Source: Phymorhynchus buccinoides (taxonomy: Eukaryota; Mollusca; Gastropoda; Neogastropoda; Raphitomidae). Taken from it: 64,000 bases of DNA. Each line of letters opens with the position of its first letter. The stretch's first letter is position 1. The stretch spans positions 42,063,239-42,127,238 of the forward strand of contig CM065698.1 of assembly GCA_017654935.2 (NCBI GenBank), given 5' to 3'. Under the pieces are notes generated by a model. That model was not told the DNA's origin. It did no database searches and saw nothing but the letters and a program-made list of their open reading frames with translations. A program made the translations under genes and the position numbers. Positions 25,380 through 47,016 of the stretch are shown here, in pieces.

Positions 25380-26519
25380 CAAAAAACAAAGCTACATTAC
25401 AACAACACATTTGTTACAATGAAACTTTAAGATATTGTGGCAACTTATTTTTTCGAAAACTTGACAACGACTAAACCGCAAGAAAATAAAGACATGACAA
25501 AGATACAACGTTGTTCTACTATTATGAATCCTTGGGTTCCTGGAATAATGTGGACCCAACGTGGAATTCTTGCACCCGTGGAATAATGTGAAAAAGTGCA
25601 AAATCGTCCTAAGGTGGAAAGGAAAATGGCGTCTTGTACATTTCAAATCAAATCAAATCAAATCATCTTTATTATCTCATAACAGAGAAATTGCAGACAG
25701 GTGCACATAAGAAAAACAACAGTAAACACATTTATCATCAATTAAAGAATATAAACTAATAACTAATAACACTGCAATATTGTAATTAACAAACTGGACG
25801 AATACGAACAAATACTCCAGTAAAAGCAGAACACAATTTTAAAATACATTTAACATACATTTTGTCCAAATGTGGAATGTCCCATTGGGCCTAATGTGGC
25901 AAAACTCCCTTTCGCCCTAACTTGGAATGTGCATTTCGTGCATTCCTGTTCAGCCTAATGTGGAAAACAAAACTCAGCTGTTTTTGTTTGGGCATATTGC
26001 AACTTTTTTTTCATAAAAAGTAATCATTGTCGGACAATGTAGTGATCATATAGATCCCAGGAATAACTTGGGAATAAAAATCGTCCTAACGTGGAAACAG
26101 AGACTGATTACTGTTTAATTTGTTGCTGACTGTTTATGGCAATCTTTAACAGTTTTGAACCAAAGTAGATTCTTCATGTGTAGAGGTTTTATTTTTTAAC
26201 CCTGCATGTACGAAATGTGCATTCCACGTTAGGACGAAGCGTACATTCCACGTTAGGACGGACGGGAGTTTCCCCACGTTAGGCCCAACCGTACATTCCA
26301 CATTAGGACGAAGCGTACATTCCACGTTAGGACGGACGTGACTTTCCCCTCGTTAGGCCCAACCGTACATTCCACGTTAGGACTAAACGTATTTTCCACG
26401 TTAGGACGATGTGTACATCCAACGTTAGTACGCTTTCCCGAATCCTTAAGATACTGCCACAATTTTGCCACATAAATGATCCAATCTGTGCACCAATGCT
26501 GTCTCTGTCAGTCTCTTTC

Positions 26520-26895
<376 letters not shown>

Positions 26896-28038
26896 GAAGT
26901 AAATAAGTTTTATTAAAAATATTTTTAAAGGCATCTGACAGGCATTTTGATGAACCCCAACTGCAGCAGAATTGTATGTGTGACCGTAGGCCTACTCTAA
27001 CCCTCAATCAACTGCGCGCACACACACACCGTTCACACACACACACCATTCACACACACACATGTATACACGCACACACGTATGCGCGCGCACGCACGCA
27101 CACGCACACGCACACACACACACTGCTACTTTCTGTTCACCCAAGCTTCTTGTTATTTTTTCGGGCCCATTGTTCCTTGATTCCTATGAACTGGATTCAG
27201 CTGTCGAGTCACCACTTTTCCTGGAGATCCTTTGTCTTCTTTTTCTTCTTTCTTCGAACAACCACCATCATCTTTTTTTACGGTTCTGTTGTTGTACTAA
27301 CGTTGCTCAGCATGTGTTAATAAATGATAGTCTCTTTGGGTAAAAATAAGTTTTCAGCCACTCCTTGGTGCAAATCAAGTCTGAATGCGTTTGTTACAAC
27401 AATAGTCCGAGATCCTACTTTCACTTTCAGTTTCACTACTTCATGCTGAAGGGAAATAACTCTGCGTAACAAAACGTCACGAGCGGAAACAACGCAAAAT
27501 TATTTACAACAAGGCGACCATTCTACTTCTTCTTCTTGTTCTTCTTGCAGTAGATAACCGCCATCATCTTTTTGATGGTTCTGTTGCAGCCATGGTTGTA
27601 GTCCCCGTTGAAATAATATTATTTAACTGTCTCTTTCCAGTTGTGTAAAGAGCGTGGGAAGATTTATGAAAAGTCATACTTTACGCATTCCAGTGTCTTG
27701 AGAAATAAGTAACTCGCATGAAATAAGAACTCTTCGCATGCGAACTATAACCATCCTAACCCTAACCCTAACCACAGTTAGAAATAGAGCAGGAGGGTGC
27801 AAATCTACATCTTTGCCGAGAAATCCATGTACAAAGCCATGCCACTTAGTCTCGTAAATTTCACAATGGCGGACAGGAAAACACTTCGAATGAGGAATGG
27901 GTACATATTTCATGAGCTAGAATATTCTCTTCACACCAATACCTTTGCGAAAGAAACAATGACTGCAAATACCATGGACAAGTAAGTTGCCAGATAAAGA
28001 TCAAACAAATGTACTTGCAGCACTGAAGTCATAAAAAC

Positions 28039-28152
28039 AGCTTCTTCCCGCGAACTGTTAGAGAATGGAACAGCCTCAAGGAAGAAATAGTGACATCTGA
28101 GACGATTGAGGCTTTCAAGAATCGCCTCTCGTCTCAACCAGCAAGTCATTAA
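28039..28152 (+). pseudogene. LINE reverse-transcriptase C-terminal remnant
   Basis: 38 codons read SFFPRTVREWNSL...TIEAFKNRL to a stop, the standard C-terminus of non-LTR ORF2 proteins. Upstream the frame is closed at once, so only a 3' end remains. Confidence 0.75.
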
Positions 28153-29732
28153 CCTTTTTTTCTTCTCCCAAACTTATTTATTTATAAATTTTTCTTCTTC
28201 ATATTATTTTTAAAAAAAGAATGTTCTCCCCAAAGTCTTTGTGACGAGGGGATGCATCGCTGAGCTAAAGGTGAAGTCTCTAGGGGTAGAGTTTTAAAGT
28301 GTTACATTTTTCAATGAGAGCATTTTCGGTAAAGCACATCTTTACCTTTACCAAATTTTCCTTTAGCCCACTTCTCTAGCGTGTGGGAGATGAGCAACTT
28401 TCCCGGCCCCTTTTCATCCAATAGATTTATATTTTTGCCCGAGTTCTGGCTCGTATGATTGAAGGAAATACAAGTGGTAGATATGCTCTAAATGACAGAC
28501 AGAGATAAGTAGATTTTTACATGAAAATTACAAAACTTCCACTCTAATCAGTCTGACCAAAGGGTTCATAACTATTTGTACACTTGTATTTTATTTACTC
28601 ACAAATCTGCATAACAGATTATACAGCAATAAGAAAGCAGCTCAACGGCGCCCAAACAAAATATGTAGGAAAACTAAAATCCGAAAGGATTATACAAGAC
28701 TTTTGTCTGTCTGAAAAGTTTAGCCCCAAGCCGGAAGGGTCCCTTATATTATCAAGTGTCCGGGGTAGTTAGAATGATTTGCACTGTCTCAAGGACTTAG
28801 CTTAAGTAAGTTTCCTCTGTCGGGATATCGGTGAGTGCTGGGGTGACTAGGCTGGCTCCTCAGTGCTTAATTTTATGAAGTTCTACTAAAGCTTAAGTGG
28901 GAAACTAAGCTTTGTTACTTTCTAAATTAAGTAAACGTTTAGTTTCCCACTTAAGCTTTAGTAGAACGTCATAACGTACGTGCGTGCGTGTGTGTGCGTG
29001 TGCGTGCGTGCGTGTGTGCCCACATGTGTGTAGGTGTGTATATATGCTACTTGGGACAATATCAACAAAAAGTGTGTGTACTTTTTTTTCTTCTTTCAGG
29101 CCACCACTCTGCAACTGTGTTCCACCCTATTTCCCGTCATGGTCCTCGCCGCTCTGAACAAACTTCGTTAAATTCCGCCACTCTTCGTGTCTTTCCGTCC
29201 TGCTGACGAAGAAAGCCGATGAGAGCCGAAGACAACAGCCCATTGACTCGGCTTTCTTCTCAGCAGCAAATTGATGCTTTTCGTGTGTGTCTCGCTTCTT
29301 TCTTTACGCTTGCCTTTCTTTGCGTTTCTTTCTCCGCTTTTTGGTTTGTTTGTTTGTTTGTTTGTTTTATTCACTGTTGTCAAAGAGAAGAAGAAAAGGA
29401 TGTCTGAAAGACTGATACTATTGCTATGTAATTCAGAAGAAAAAAAAGTATGTGCGACATTTATTTTAGTTCAAAGAGTGAATTTATAAATACTGTCAGT
29501 CTGACTGTGAGTAGAGTGAGAGAATCAAAGTATAATAAAGAGACTGTAAAGATAAATAGTAGTCGTTCTATTAGACCTACTTCAGGACTTGTGAGTAGGC
29601 AAGGAAATCATTTTTGGGGTATGGCCTAACTGTACAAATGGTCACGTTCCGTGTACAAAAAAACGCTTTTGTTTTAAATAATGATGGGAATATTAAAAAA
29701 ATCCACAAAAATGCAAGCTGCTTTAAGGTCTA

Positions 29733-29842
29733 TATTCACAAAATATCTCTATTTCCCCATGGCAACTCAGTGTTAGGACACTCATATATATGACTTACAA
29801 CTCACTGTGTTGCCATGGGGAAATAGAGATATTTTGTGAATA
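29733..29842. mobile_element. 110-bp palindromic MITE
   Basis: Arms TATTCACAAAATATCTC...CCCCATGGCAAC face each other around a short AT-rich loop. Same site in the second block at 36487-36595. Confidence 0.7.
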
Positions 29843-29948
29843 ATGTTAACGTGTACACAGATCTTAAGTAACTTTCTGTTCGTAGTAATCTAATATTATA
29901 ACTGACACTTTTATTTACAGTCATGGATTCACATGTGACAATCAACAC

Positions 29949-30277
<329 letters not shown>

Positions 30278-30381
30278 CCAAATTCTGTATAACTTTTATT
30301 TGCGTAGAAAAAGCCTCTTTGATAGTTAACAATGCAAAGCACAGAAAAGCAAATGGGGCTACTCGGTGTAGGAAATCAGGA

Positions 30382-30617
30382 TTAACCCTTTCGCCGCCAG
30401 CCATTTTCAACCAAAACTATGCCATTAAAGTTAACTGGGGAGAGAAAAAATATTATTTGCAATATTGTGAATTCCTCTGTGACATGACTGTATAACACTT
30501 GGCCTATCCTTATCTCCCAAAATTAAGAAACTGGGGTCTTCAGAGAACAGGCCCTGATTTGATGCCTTTTTAGTGACATGTGGTGCTAAAATGCGACATT
30601 GGCGGTGAAAGGGTTAA
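30382..30617. mobile_element. TTAA-flanked MITE with CCCTTTCGCCGCC ends
   Basis: TTAA-CCCTTTCGCCGCCA on the left and TGGCGGTGAAAGGG-TTAA on the right. TTAA sites and CCC ends fit a non-autonomous piggyBac-type element. Confidence 0.65.
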
Positions 30618-31224
30618 ATAAAGCAGTTGCATACACTTCTAATTCAGTCGTTCTTTTCTGAGAAATCTCCAAGGTAAAAAACCAACAACACGAAACCATG
30701 AATAGTAAATGTAATAGAACAACGATGACATCAAATAGGCCTACATTATGTTTTAAGAAATAAAATCATGATCTCGCAAATATGTGCTAATATAAATTTA
30801 CAAACTTCGAACTCATTTCCGGAATCTGCTTGACATTTTGACCGCCACATAACAACAACATATTATTATTATTATTATTTTATTTTTAAAACCTGTTATA
30901 GAAAGCGCCTGTGCCCTTTTTGGTTCCATATAAAAATAAAATGCTATCCATAAAGCTGCTTGTGTTGATAAATTAGTATATAATAAAATTATGATGGGTC
31001 TGGAAAAGGGACAGAATCTGGATTACTGAAGTACTGGGGAATTCCTGTATGACATTACAAAATGTACAAAACGCGGAGTTTAACCATAATCAAGAGGTTT
31101 ATATCATTGGGATACAGACCGTAACATTTAAAATGGGATACTGATAGTGAACGAGTGCGCAGATATAAAATGCAACCAATCCCCTTAGAAATCGGCGATG
31201 AAAGAAACTTTGGGTAGATTTATT

Positions 31225-31448
31225 TATTAGGTACTTTATAGTCACAGAGGCATCTCTGTGAAAATCGGGTTGCTCCCACCTGGAGAGCGCGTCGCAGCCA
31301 GAGGCACGGCACCCATTTTTTTTTATTCATGCGATTTTTGTGTGTGTGATTGATGAGGAAGGAAAGGGGGTGGGGGGGTAACTTTTGACCAAATGACAAC
31401 TTTTTTGTTGCCACTGGGTTTAACGAGTGCTAAGCGCATGGGCACACG

Positions 31449-31479
<31 letters not shown>

Positions 31480-31545
31480 TCCAGGTTCGAACTCGGGTTT
31501 ACTTGACACGAAGCGAACGCGTTACCACTGTGCCACTCTACACTC
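31225..31545 (-). mobile_element. tRNA-derived SINE with clear A and B boxes
   Basis: On the minus strand: A box GTGGCACAGTGGTAACGC, B box GAGTTCGAACC, then the conserved GGATGAGACGATAAACCGAG body and a tail ending near 31225. The best preserved copy in the window. Confidence 0.7.
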
Positions 31546-31640
31546 GTCCAATAGATGAAAAACGCAGCCTATCTCTTTTCAAATCAGCAATAAAAACAAC
31601 ACCAAAACTTCCTACATATAAGATGGCAAGTGCAGTTGAC

Positions 31641-31910
31641 AAAATCGGCGATAAAAGAACATTCATCTAGATGACAATTACAGCTACTAGTAAGTTCTAC
31701 TTAGAAAATCAGCGATAAAAGAACATTCATCTAGATGACAATTACAGCTACTAGTAAGGCCTACTTATAAAATCGGCGATAAAAGAAATTTCGTGTAGAT
31801 GACAATTACAGCTACTAGTAGAGCCTACTTATAAAATTGGCGATAAAAGAAACTTCGTGTAGATGACAATTACAGCTACTAGTAGGGCCTACTTATAAAA
31901 TCAGCGATGA
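31641..31910. repeat. 64-bp tandem repeat, about four units
   Basis: Unit AAAATCAGCGATAAAAG...CTACTAGTAGGGCCTACTTAT starts at 31641, 31705, 31769, 31833 and 31897 (partial). Confidence 0.9.
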
Positions 31911-32038
31911 AAAAAGCTGTATGCAGATGAGACGTGCAACCAGTCCCTTTTAAAATCGGCGATGACGAAAGGCGCCCCCTTGAGCAGCTCCTCCTCTCCG
32001 CATTCCTCCACCACCCTAATGGGGATGACTGACCTTAC

Positions 32039-32474
32039 CTGAGGCCTCCAAATCCCTCAGAAAACCAATCCCCAGCTCCTTCACCCTGGCCGGCACCGGC
32101 CCGCTGGTGTAGAACCTCAGCATATTCACGTAGCCTTTGTTAACCCTGTAGCTGCCGGGATTGGCCTGAAACCTCTGGATGCTGAGTTCCAGGTCTTCTA
32201 GCTTGGTCGTCCAGTGGAGGCGGAGCAGCACGGGATACATCGAAGCGTCGTGTTCTCCCATGGGCCGGATGAGACGGAGGATCCACTTCTCGTAATCGGC
32301 CAGGTGGAGGGCTGGGGTGGATTGGGTGTACTTGGTTTTCATGTCTTCCAGGATGAGCTGGTCCACCTTGGTCATCAGGCGCTGGGCCTGCTCCTTCATC
32401 AGGGGATGGCCTTCCAGAGCTTTGATCCAGGGAGACAGCTGCTTGCAGATGCTGTGGGCGTCGAAGTCCTTTCC
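32039..32474 (-). CDS. EXD1: Duplicate copy of EXD1-like exon 6
   Basis: Same length (436 bases), same phases and intact splice sites (TTCTGCAG acceptor, GTAAGG donor) as 38993-39428. The copies differ at 18 bases, all in codons that change the amino acid (17 replacements). Homology to contig 3 continues to about 32783 and then stops before the place where exon 5 should lie, 35 bases from the contig end. It is either a partial or orphan exon, or the allele of the downstream copy. Confidence 0.65.
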
Positions 32475-32817
32475 CTGCAGAAAATATGGGTGAAAGTAGT
32501 TCAGGCATGCTCCTGAAATCAGGATCGAGAAAGGCTGGTAGAAAGTAATCTTCAGGATTGGCCAACTTGTCACCCGGAACCACAGTCATATAAAATCAAA
32601 CATTTCTGCCAACATGGATGGCAGATTAAAGCAAGGGATGATAACTATGCAATTCTAACACTATCCCCACCCAACGTGTATACACAGACACACACACATT
32701 GGAAGCGATTGTAATACATAATGGCCAACATTTTAATTTCGATCAATATGCCTACATATATTTACGATACAAAGAATGAAGATCCTGACATTATCTGCCA
32801 ATTGTGCATAACTAATT

Positions 32818-33317
32818 NNNNNNNNNNNNNNNNNNNNNNNNNNNNNNNNNNNNNNNNNNNNNNNNNNNNNNNNNNNNNNNNNNNNNNNNNNNNNNNNNNN
32901 NNNNNNNNNNNNNNNNNNNNNNNNNNNNNNNNNNNNNNNNNNNNNNNNNNNNNNNNNNNNNNNNNNNNNNNNNNNNNNNNNNNNNNNNNNNNNNNNNNNN
33001 NNNNNNNNNNNNNNNNNNNNNNNNNNNNNNNNNNNNNNNNNNNNNNNNNNNNNNNNNNNNNNNNNNNNNNNNNNNNNNNNNNNNNNNNNNNNNNNNNNNN
33101 NNNNNNNNNNNNNNNNNNNNNNNNNNNNNNNNNNNNNNNNNNNNNNNNNNNNNNNNNNNNNNNNNNNNNNNNNNNNNNNNNNNNNNNNNNNNNNNNNNNN
33201 NNNNNNNNNNNNNNNNNNNNNNNNNNNNNNNNNNNNNNNNNNNNNNNNNNNNNNNNNNNNNNNNNNNNNNNNNNNNNNNNNNNNNNNNNNNNNNNNNNNN
33301 NNNNNNNNNNNNNNNNN
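32818..33317. other. Assembly gap of 500 N
   Basis: Exactly 500 N. Block D lies on both sides in the same orientation, as when overlapping contigs were not merged. Confidence 0.99.
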
Positions 33318-33489
33318 CCTTACGGCATTAATGGCTGTAGCATAATTATAGACCTACGTATTTCCAATATCGATATCCTTCTCGATCTCTCAATGTCTTT
33401 CTGTCTGTCTCACTGTCATGGCCTCTCTCTGTCTGTCTGGTTCAGTGTCTCTAAAGGGCGGGCCAGTCAACACGACGGGTGCGATTTTG

Positions 33490-33590
33490 ACTCTGTGTGT
33501 GTGTGTGGGGGGGGGGGGGGGTGCGTGTGTGCGTGTGCGTGCGTGCGTGTGCGTGCGTGCGTGCGTGCGTGCGTGTATATAGGCCTACGG
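33490..33590. repeat. GT/G-rich simple sequence at contig start
   Basis: GT tract, a run of about 15 G, then GTGC repeats. A further CA tract with GC steps runs 33625-33800. Confidence 0.85.
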
Positions 33591-34861
33591 TAGCTGTTTA
33601 TACTCTGCTAACAAAATAACCCTATTACACACACAAGCACACGTGCGCGCACACACACACGCACGCAAGTACTCGCGTACACACACACACACACACACGC
33701 GCGCTGCGTGCGCACACACACACACACCGTTCATACACACACATGTATGCACACACACGTATGCGCGCGCGCGCACACACACACACACACGCACACACAC
33801 TGCTACTTTCTGTTCACACCAAACTTCTTGTAATGTTTTCGGGCCCATTGTTCCTTGATTCCTATGAACTGGATTCAGCTGTCGAGTCACCACTTTTCCT
33901 GGAGAACCATTGTCTTCTTACTTCTGTCTTCACAACCACCATTCTTGTTCTTTTTTCGGGCCCATTGTAGTCTGCCCATGATTCCTATGAACTGGATTCA
34001 GCTGTCGAGTCACCACTTTTCCTGGAGAACCTTTGTCTTCTTCTTCTTCTTTCTTCGAACAACCACCATCATCTTTTTTTACGGTTCTGTTGTTGTACTA
34101 ACGTTACTCAGCATGTGTTAATAAATGATAGTCTCTTTGGGTAAAAATAAGTTTTCAGCCACTCCTTAAGGTGCAAATCAAGCCTTGGTTAAGTCTGAAT
34201 GCGTTTGTTACAACAATAGTCCGAGATCCTATTTTCACTTTCAGTTTCACTACTTCATGCTGAAGGGAAATAACTGCGTAACAAAACGTCACGAGCGGAA
34301 ACAACGCGAAATTATTTACAACATGGCGACCATTCTTCTTCTTGTTGTTCTTCTTCTTCTTCTTGCAGTAGATAACCGCCATCATCTTTTTGCTGGTTCT
34401 GTTGCAGCCATGGATGTAGTCCCCTTGAAATAATATTATTTAACTGTCTCTTTCCAGTTGTGTAAAGAGCGTGGGAAGATTTATGAAAAGTCATACTTTA
34501 CGCATTCCAGTGTCTTGAGAAATAAGTAGCTCCCATGAAATAAGTACCCTTCGCATGCGAACTATAACCATCCTAACCCTAACCCTAAGCCTAACCACGG
34601 TTAGAAATAGAGCAGGAGGGTGCAAATCTACATCTTTGCCGATAAATCGATGTACAAAGCCATGCCACTTAGTTTCGTAAAATTCACAATGGCGGACAGG
34701 CAAACACTTCGAATGAGGAATGGGTACTTATTTCATGAGGTAGAATATTCTCTTCACACCAATACCTTTGCGAAAGAAACAATGACTGCAAATACCATGG
34801 ACAAGTAAGTTGCCAGATAAAGATCAAACAAATGTACTTGCAGCACTGAAGTCGTAAAAAC

Positions 34862-34975
34862 AGCTTCTTCCCGCGAACTGTTAGAGAATGGAACAGCCTC
34901 AAGGAAGAAATAGTGACATCTGAGACGATTGAGACTTTCAAGAATCGCCTCTCGTCTCAACCAGCAAGTCATTAA
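34862..34975 (+). pseudogene. LINE reverse-transcriptase C-terminal remnant, block D second copy
   Basis: Same as 28039-28152 with one or two base differences; it arose by the block duplication, not by a new insertion. Confidence 0.75.
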
Positions 34976-36486
34976 CCTTTTTTTTTCTCCCAAACTTATT
35001 TATTCATAAAAAGATTTTCTTCATATTATTAAAGAAAATTTTTAATGTTCTCCCCAAAGTCTTTGTGACGAGGGGATGAATCGCTGAGCTAAAGGTGAAG
35101 TCTCTAGGGGAAGAGTTTTAAAGTGTTACATTTTTCAATGAGATCATTTTCCTTTAGCCCACTTCTCTAGCGTGTGGGAGATGAGCAACTTTCCCGGCCC
35201 CTTTTCATCCAATAGATTTATATTTTTGCCCGGGTTCTGGCTCGTATGATTGAAGGAAATACAAGTGGTAGATTTGCTCTAAATGACAGACAGAGAGAAG
35301 TAGATTTTTACATGAAAATTACAAAACTTCCACTCTAATCAGTCTGACCAAAGGGTTCATAACTATTTGTACACTTGTATTTTATTTACTCACAAATCTG
35401 CATAACAGATTATGCAGCAATAAGAAAGCAGCTCAACGGCGCCAAAACAAAATATGTAGGAAAACTAAAATCCGAAAGGATTATACAAGACTTTTGTCTG
35501 TCTGAAAAGTTTAGCCCCAAGCCGGAAGGGTCACTTATATTATCAAGTGTCCGGGGTAGTTAGAATGATTTGCACTGTCCCAAGGACTTAGCTTAAGTAA
35601 GTTTCCTCTGTCAGGATATCGGTGAGTGCTGGGGTGACTAGGCTGGCTCTTCAGTGCTTAATTTTATGAAGTTATACTAAAGCTTAAGTGGGAAACTAAG
35701 CGTTGTTACTTTCTAAATTAAGTAAACGTTTAGTTTCCCACTTAAGCTTTAGTAGAACGTCATAACGTACGTGCGTGCGTGTGTGTGCGTGTGCGTGCGT
35801 GCGTGTGTGCATGTGTGTGACCACATGTGTGTAGGTGTGTATGTATGCTACTTGGGACAATATCAACAAAAAGTGTGTGTACTTTTTTTTCTTCTTTCAG
35901 GCCACCACTCTGCAACTGTGTTCCACCCTATTTCCCTTATCATGGTCCTCGCCGCTCTGAACAAACTTCGTTAAATTCCGCCACTCTTCGTGTGTTTCCG
36001 TCCTGCTGACGAAGAAAGCCGATGAGAGCCGAAGACAACAGCCCATTGACTCGGCTTTCTTCTCAGCAGCAAATTGATGCTTTGCGTTTCTTTCTCTCCT
36101 TTTTTGTTTGTTTGTTTGCTTGTTTGTTTTATTCACTGTTGTAAAATGAGAAGAAGAAAAGGATGTGTGAAAGACTGATACTAATTCAGAAGAACAAAAA
36201 GTATGTGCGACATTTATTTTAGTTGAAAGAGTGAATTTATAAATACTGTTAGTCTGACTGTGAGTAGAGTGAGAGAATCAAAGTATAATAAAGAGACTGT
36301 AAAGATAAATAGTAGTCGTCCTATTAGACCTACTTCAGGACTTGTGAATAGGCAAGGAAATCATTTTTTGGGTATGGCCTAACTGTACAAATGGTCACGT
36401 TCCGTGTACAAAAAAACGCTTTTGTTTTAAATAATGATGGGAATATTAAAAAAATCCACAAAAAATGCAAGCTGCTTTAAGGTCTA

Positions 36487-36595
36487 TATTCACAAGATAT
36501 CTCTATTTCCCCATGGCAACACAGTGTTAGGACACTCATAATATGACTTACAACTCACTGTGTTGCCATGGGGAAATAGAGATATTTTGTGAATA
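36487..36595. mobile_element. 110-bp palindromic MITE, second copy
   Basis: Block-D counterpart of 29733-29842. Confidence 0.7.
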
Positions 36596-36706
36596 ATGTT
36601 AACGTGTACACAGATCTTAAGTAACTTTCTGTTCGTAGTAATCTAATATTATAACTGACACTTTTATTTACAGTCATGGATTCACATGTGACAATCAACA
36701 CGCGCG

Positions 36707-37098
<392 letters not shown>

Positions 37099-37221
37099 CA
37101 AGCATGCACGCACACACCAAATTCTGTATAACTTTTATTTGCGTAGAAAAAGCCTCTTAGATAGTTAACAAAGCAAAGCACAGAAAAGCAAATGGGGCTA
37201 CTGGGTGTAGTGAAATCAGGA

Positions 37222-37452
37222 TTAACCCTTTCGCCGCCAGCCATTTTCAACCAAACTATGCCATTAAAGTTAACTGGGGAGAGAAAAAATATTATTTGCA
37301 ATATTGTGAATTCCTCTGTGACATGTATAACACTTGGCCTATCCTTATCTCCCAAAATTAAGAAACTAGGGTCTTCAGAGAACAGGCCCTGATTTGATGC
37401 CTTTTTAGTGACATGTGGTGCTAAAATGCGACATTGGCGGTGAAAGGGTTAA
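37222..37452. mobile_element. TTAA-flanked MITE, second copy
   Basis: Block-D counterpart of 30382-30617. Confidence 0.65.
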
Positions 37453-38065
37453 ATAAAGTAGTTGCATACACTTCTAATTCATTCGTTCTTTTCTGAGAAA
37501 TCTCCAAGGTAAAAAAACAACAACACGAAACCATGAATAGTAAATGTAATAGAACAACGATGACATCAAATAGGCCTACATTATGTTTTAAGAAATAAAA
37601 TCATGATCTCGCAAATATGTGCTAATATAAATTTACAAACTTCGAACTCATTTCCGGAATCTGCTTGACATTTTGACCGCCACATAACAACAACATATTA
37701 TTATTATTATTATTTTATTTTTAAAACCTGTTATAGAAAGCACCTGTGCCCTTTTTGGTTCCATATAAAATAAAATGATATCCATAAAGCTGCTTGTGTT
37801 GATAAATTAGTATATAATAAAATTATGATGGGTCTGGAAAAGGGACAGAATCTGGATTACTGAAGTACTGGGGAATTCCTGTATGACATTACAAAATGTA
37901 CACAACGCGGAGTTTAACCATAATCAAGAGGTTTATATCATTGGGATACAGACCGTAACATTTAAAATGGGATACTGATAGTGAAAGAGTGCGCAGATAT
38001 AAAGTGCAACCAATCCCCTTAGAAATCGGCGATGAAAGAAACTTTGGGTAGATTTATTTATTAGG

Positions 38066-38375
38066 TACTTTATAGTCACAGAGGCATCTCTGTGAAAATC
38101 GGGTTGCTCCCACCTGGAGAGCGCGTCGCAGCCAGAGGTGCGCCACCCATTATTTTTATTCATGCGATTTTTGTGTGTGTGATTGATGAGGAAGGAAAGG
38201 GGGTGGGGGGGTAAACTTTTGACCAAATGACAACTTTTTCGTTGCCACTGGGTTTAACGTGTGCTAAGTGCATGGGCACACGGGACCTCGGTTCGAACAT
38301 TCATCCGTCTCATCGAAAAGACTTGACAGCTACGGCCTAAGATAAAAACGCGTTACCACTGTGGTTCTACTTCGT
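38066..38375 (-). mobile_element. tRNA-derived SINE, degraded head
   Basis: Block-D counterpart of 31225-31545; the tRNA-like head is scrambled by small rearrangements near 38290-38360. Confidence 0.6.
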
Positions 38376-38466
38376 CCATAGATGAAAAACGCAGCCTATC
38401 TCTTTTAGAAATCAGCAATAAAAACAACAACAAAACTTCCTACATATAAGATGGCAAGTGCAGTTG

Positions 38467-38865
38467 AAAATCGGCGATAAAAGAAACTTCGTCTAGATGA
38501 CAATTACAGCTACTAGTAGGGCCTACTTATAAAATCAGCGATAAAAGAACATTCATCTAGATGACAATTACAGCTACTAGTAGGGCCTACTTATAAAATC
38601 AGCGATAAAAGAACATTCATCTAGATGACAATTACAGCTACTAGTAGAGCCTACTTATAAAATCAGCGATAAAAGAAACTTCGTGTAGATGACAATTACA
38701 GCTACTAGTAAGGCCTACTTATAAAATCAGCGATAAAAGAAACTTCGTGTAGATGACAATTACAGCTACTAGTAGGGCCTACTTATAAAATCAGCGATAA
38801 AAGAAACTTCGTGTAGATGACAATTACAGCTACTAGTAGGGCCTACTTATAAAATCAGCGATGAA
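38467..38865. repeat. 64-bp tandem repeat, about six units
   Basis: Starts at 38467 and every 64 bp to 38851; two units more than the first block. Lies in the intron just after exon 6. Confidence 0.9.
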
Positions 38866-38992
38866 AAAAGCTGTATGCAGATGAGACGTGCAACCAGTCC
38901 CTTTTAAAATCGGCGATGACGAAAGGCGCCCCCTTGAGCAGCTCCTCCTCTCCGCATTCCTCCGCCACCCTACTGGGGATGAATGACCTTAC

Positions 38993-45972
<6,980 letters not shown>

Positions 45973-46488
45973 GCTGATGCTGATCCTGCTGACACGAGTT
46001 TTGTTCACACTGGTTTTTATTCTCCCTACTAAGACTTATGTGTGATTAAACAAAAATGTTTAACAGTAAACTGCATTTTCCAGTGGTAGAGAACGGACTC
46101 TTGAAGCGTGTGTGGTAGCGAACGGGTCCGTGCTATTGGCCACTACAAGTAGGGTTATTAACGCCCTTGATGGCAAGAGTTAAGCCCTTGTTGATCAGTA
46201 TCCAAAAGGGCATAAACGCTTGCAAAAGGCAGCCATTAAGTGGCCTCAAATAGGGCTAGTGGCGAGAGTTATTCCCTTGTTTGGTCACTACTCAACCATC
46301 TTCCCCCACCCACCAAGGGCATTCACTCTTGTAAAAGGCGTTCTTTGCAGTGGCCAATAGTAGCCTCAAAGAAGCCATGTGATTGTCGGCCGGTGATGGT
46401 TTGATTTACATCTAATTAGGCGTTTCCTCCGAGCCGAAGAATTTTTTGTCGGTGATGCTGGAGTCAGCATCTGTGTAGATTTCTTGTC

Positions 46489-47016
46489 TTAGATGGAGTT
46501 GGCATCTGTGAGGCGGTAGGAGACTTTTAGCATTGTGAGGCAAGCCAAAAGGTTGTCCAGGTGCTCCTGTAGTCCACTTGTTTTGTCGCTAGTGTTGGTG
46601 AGCAGTCTTCCCCTCCAAAGGCTGCCTTCAGGGCCACCGGGCGACCTGCTCCGTACCGGAAGTTGATGTTGTCGCAAACTGCCAGGAGACATACAGGCAA
46701 GTCGAGTCGTCTCTGTAGGCGGGCGTGGTCCTTCAAGAGGGGTCCCCAGCCTTCCCAACAGTGGGTGATGCTGTGCCAGCGGCCCATCCCAGGAGATAAG
46801 GCTGTGTCTCCCATCCTCTGGGCAACAGCACAGCCAAAGCCCAGTGCTGGGTGCCGGCGGATCATTGACGAAGTCAAATCTGCAGAGATGATCCAAGTCG
46901 CTGTACGTTGTCCTGTCAGTTTGCAAGTCGCTCGACTCCCATCTGGTGAGGGAGGAGAACTGTGTCGCCCTTCCTACTATCTGCCACTTAGTAGGACTTC
47001 GATAGCAATCTGCCAC
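46489..47016 (-). CDS. Contig 3 copy of the unrecognised open frame
   Basis: 175 codons. It differs from 14883-15425 by a small in-frame insertion near the middle and by a shifted C-terminus. No function recognised. Confidence 0.2.
   Translation of the reverse strand: MADCYRSPTKWQIVGRATQFSSLTRWESSDLQTDRTTYSDLDHLCRFDFVNDPPAPSTGLWLCCCPEDGRHSLISWDGPLAQHHPLLGRLGTPLEGPRPPTETTRLACMSPGSLRQHQLPVRSRSPGGPEGSLWRGRLLTNTSDKTSGLQEHLDNLLACLTMLKVSYRLTDANSI

Noticed and set aside
27797..27985. 62-codon frame kept in both D blocks (also 34620-34808)
   Set aside because: Differences between copies are mostly replacements spread evenly; no domain, and it lies just before a LINE remnant.
32214..32516. 100-codon plus-strand frame
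   Set aside because: Antisense to EXD1 exon 6; the minus strand has the splice sites and matching phases.
32140..32589. 149-codon minus-strand frame
   Set aside because: Alternative frame across exon 6 that ignores the splice sites; its replacements do not follow codon structure.
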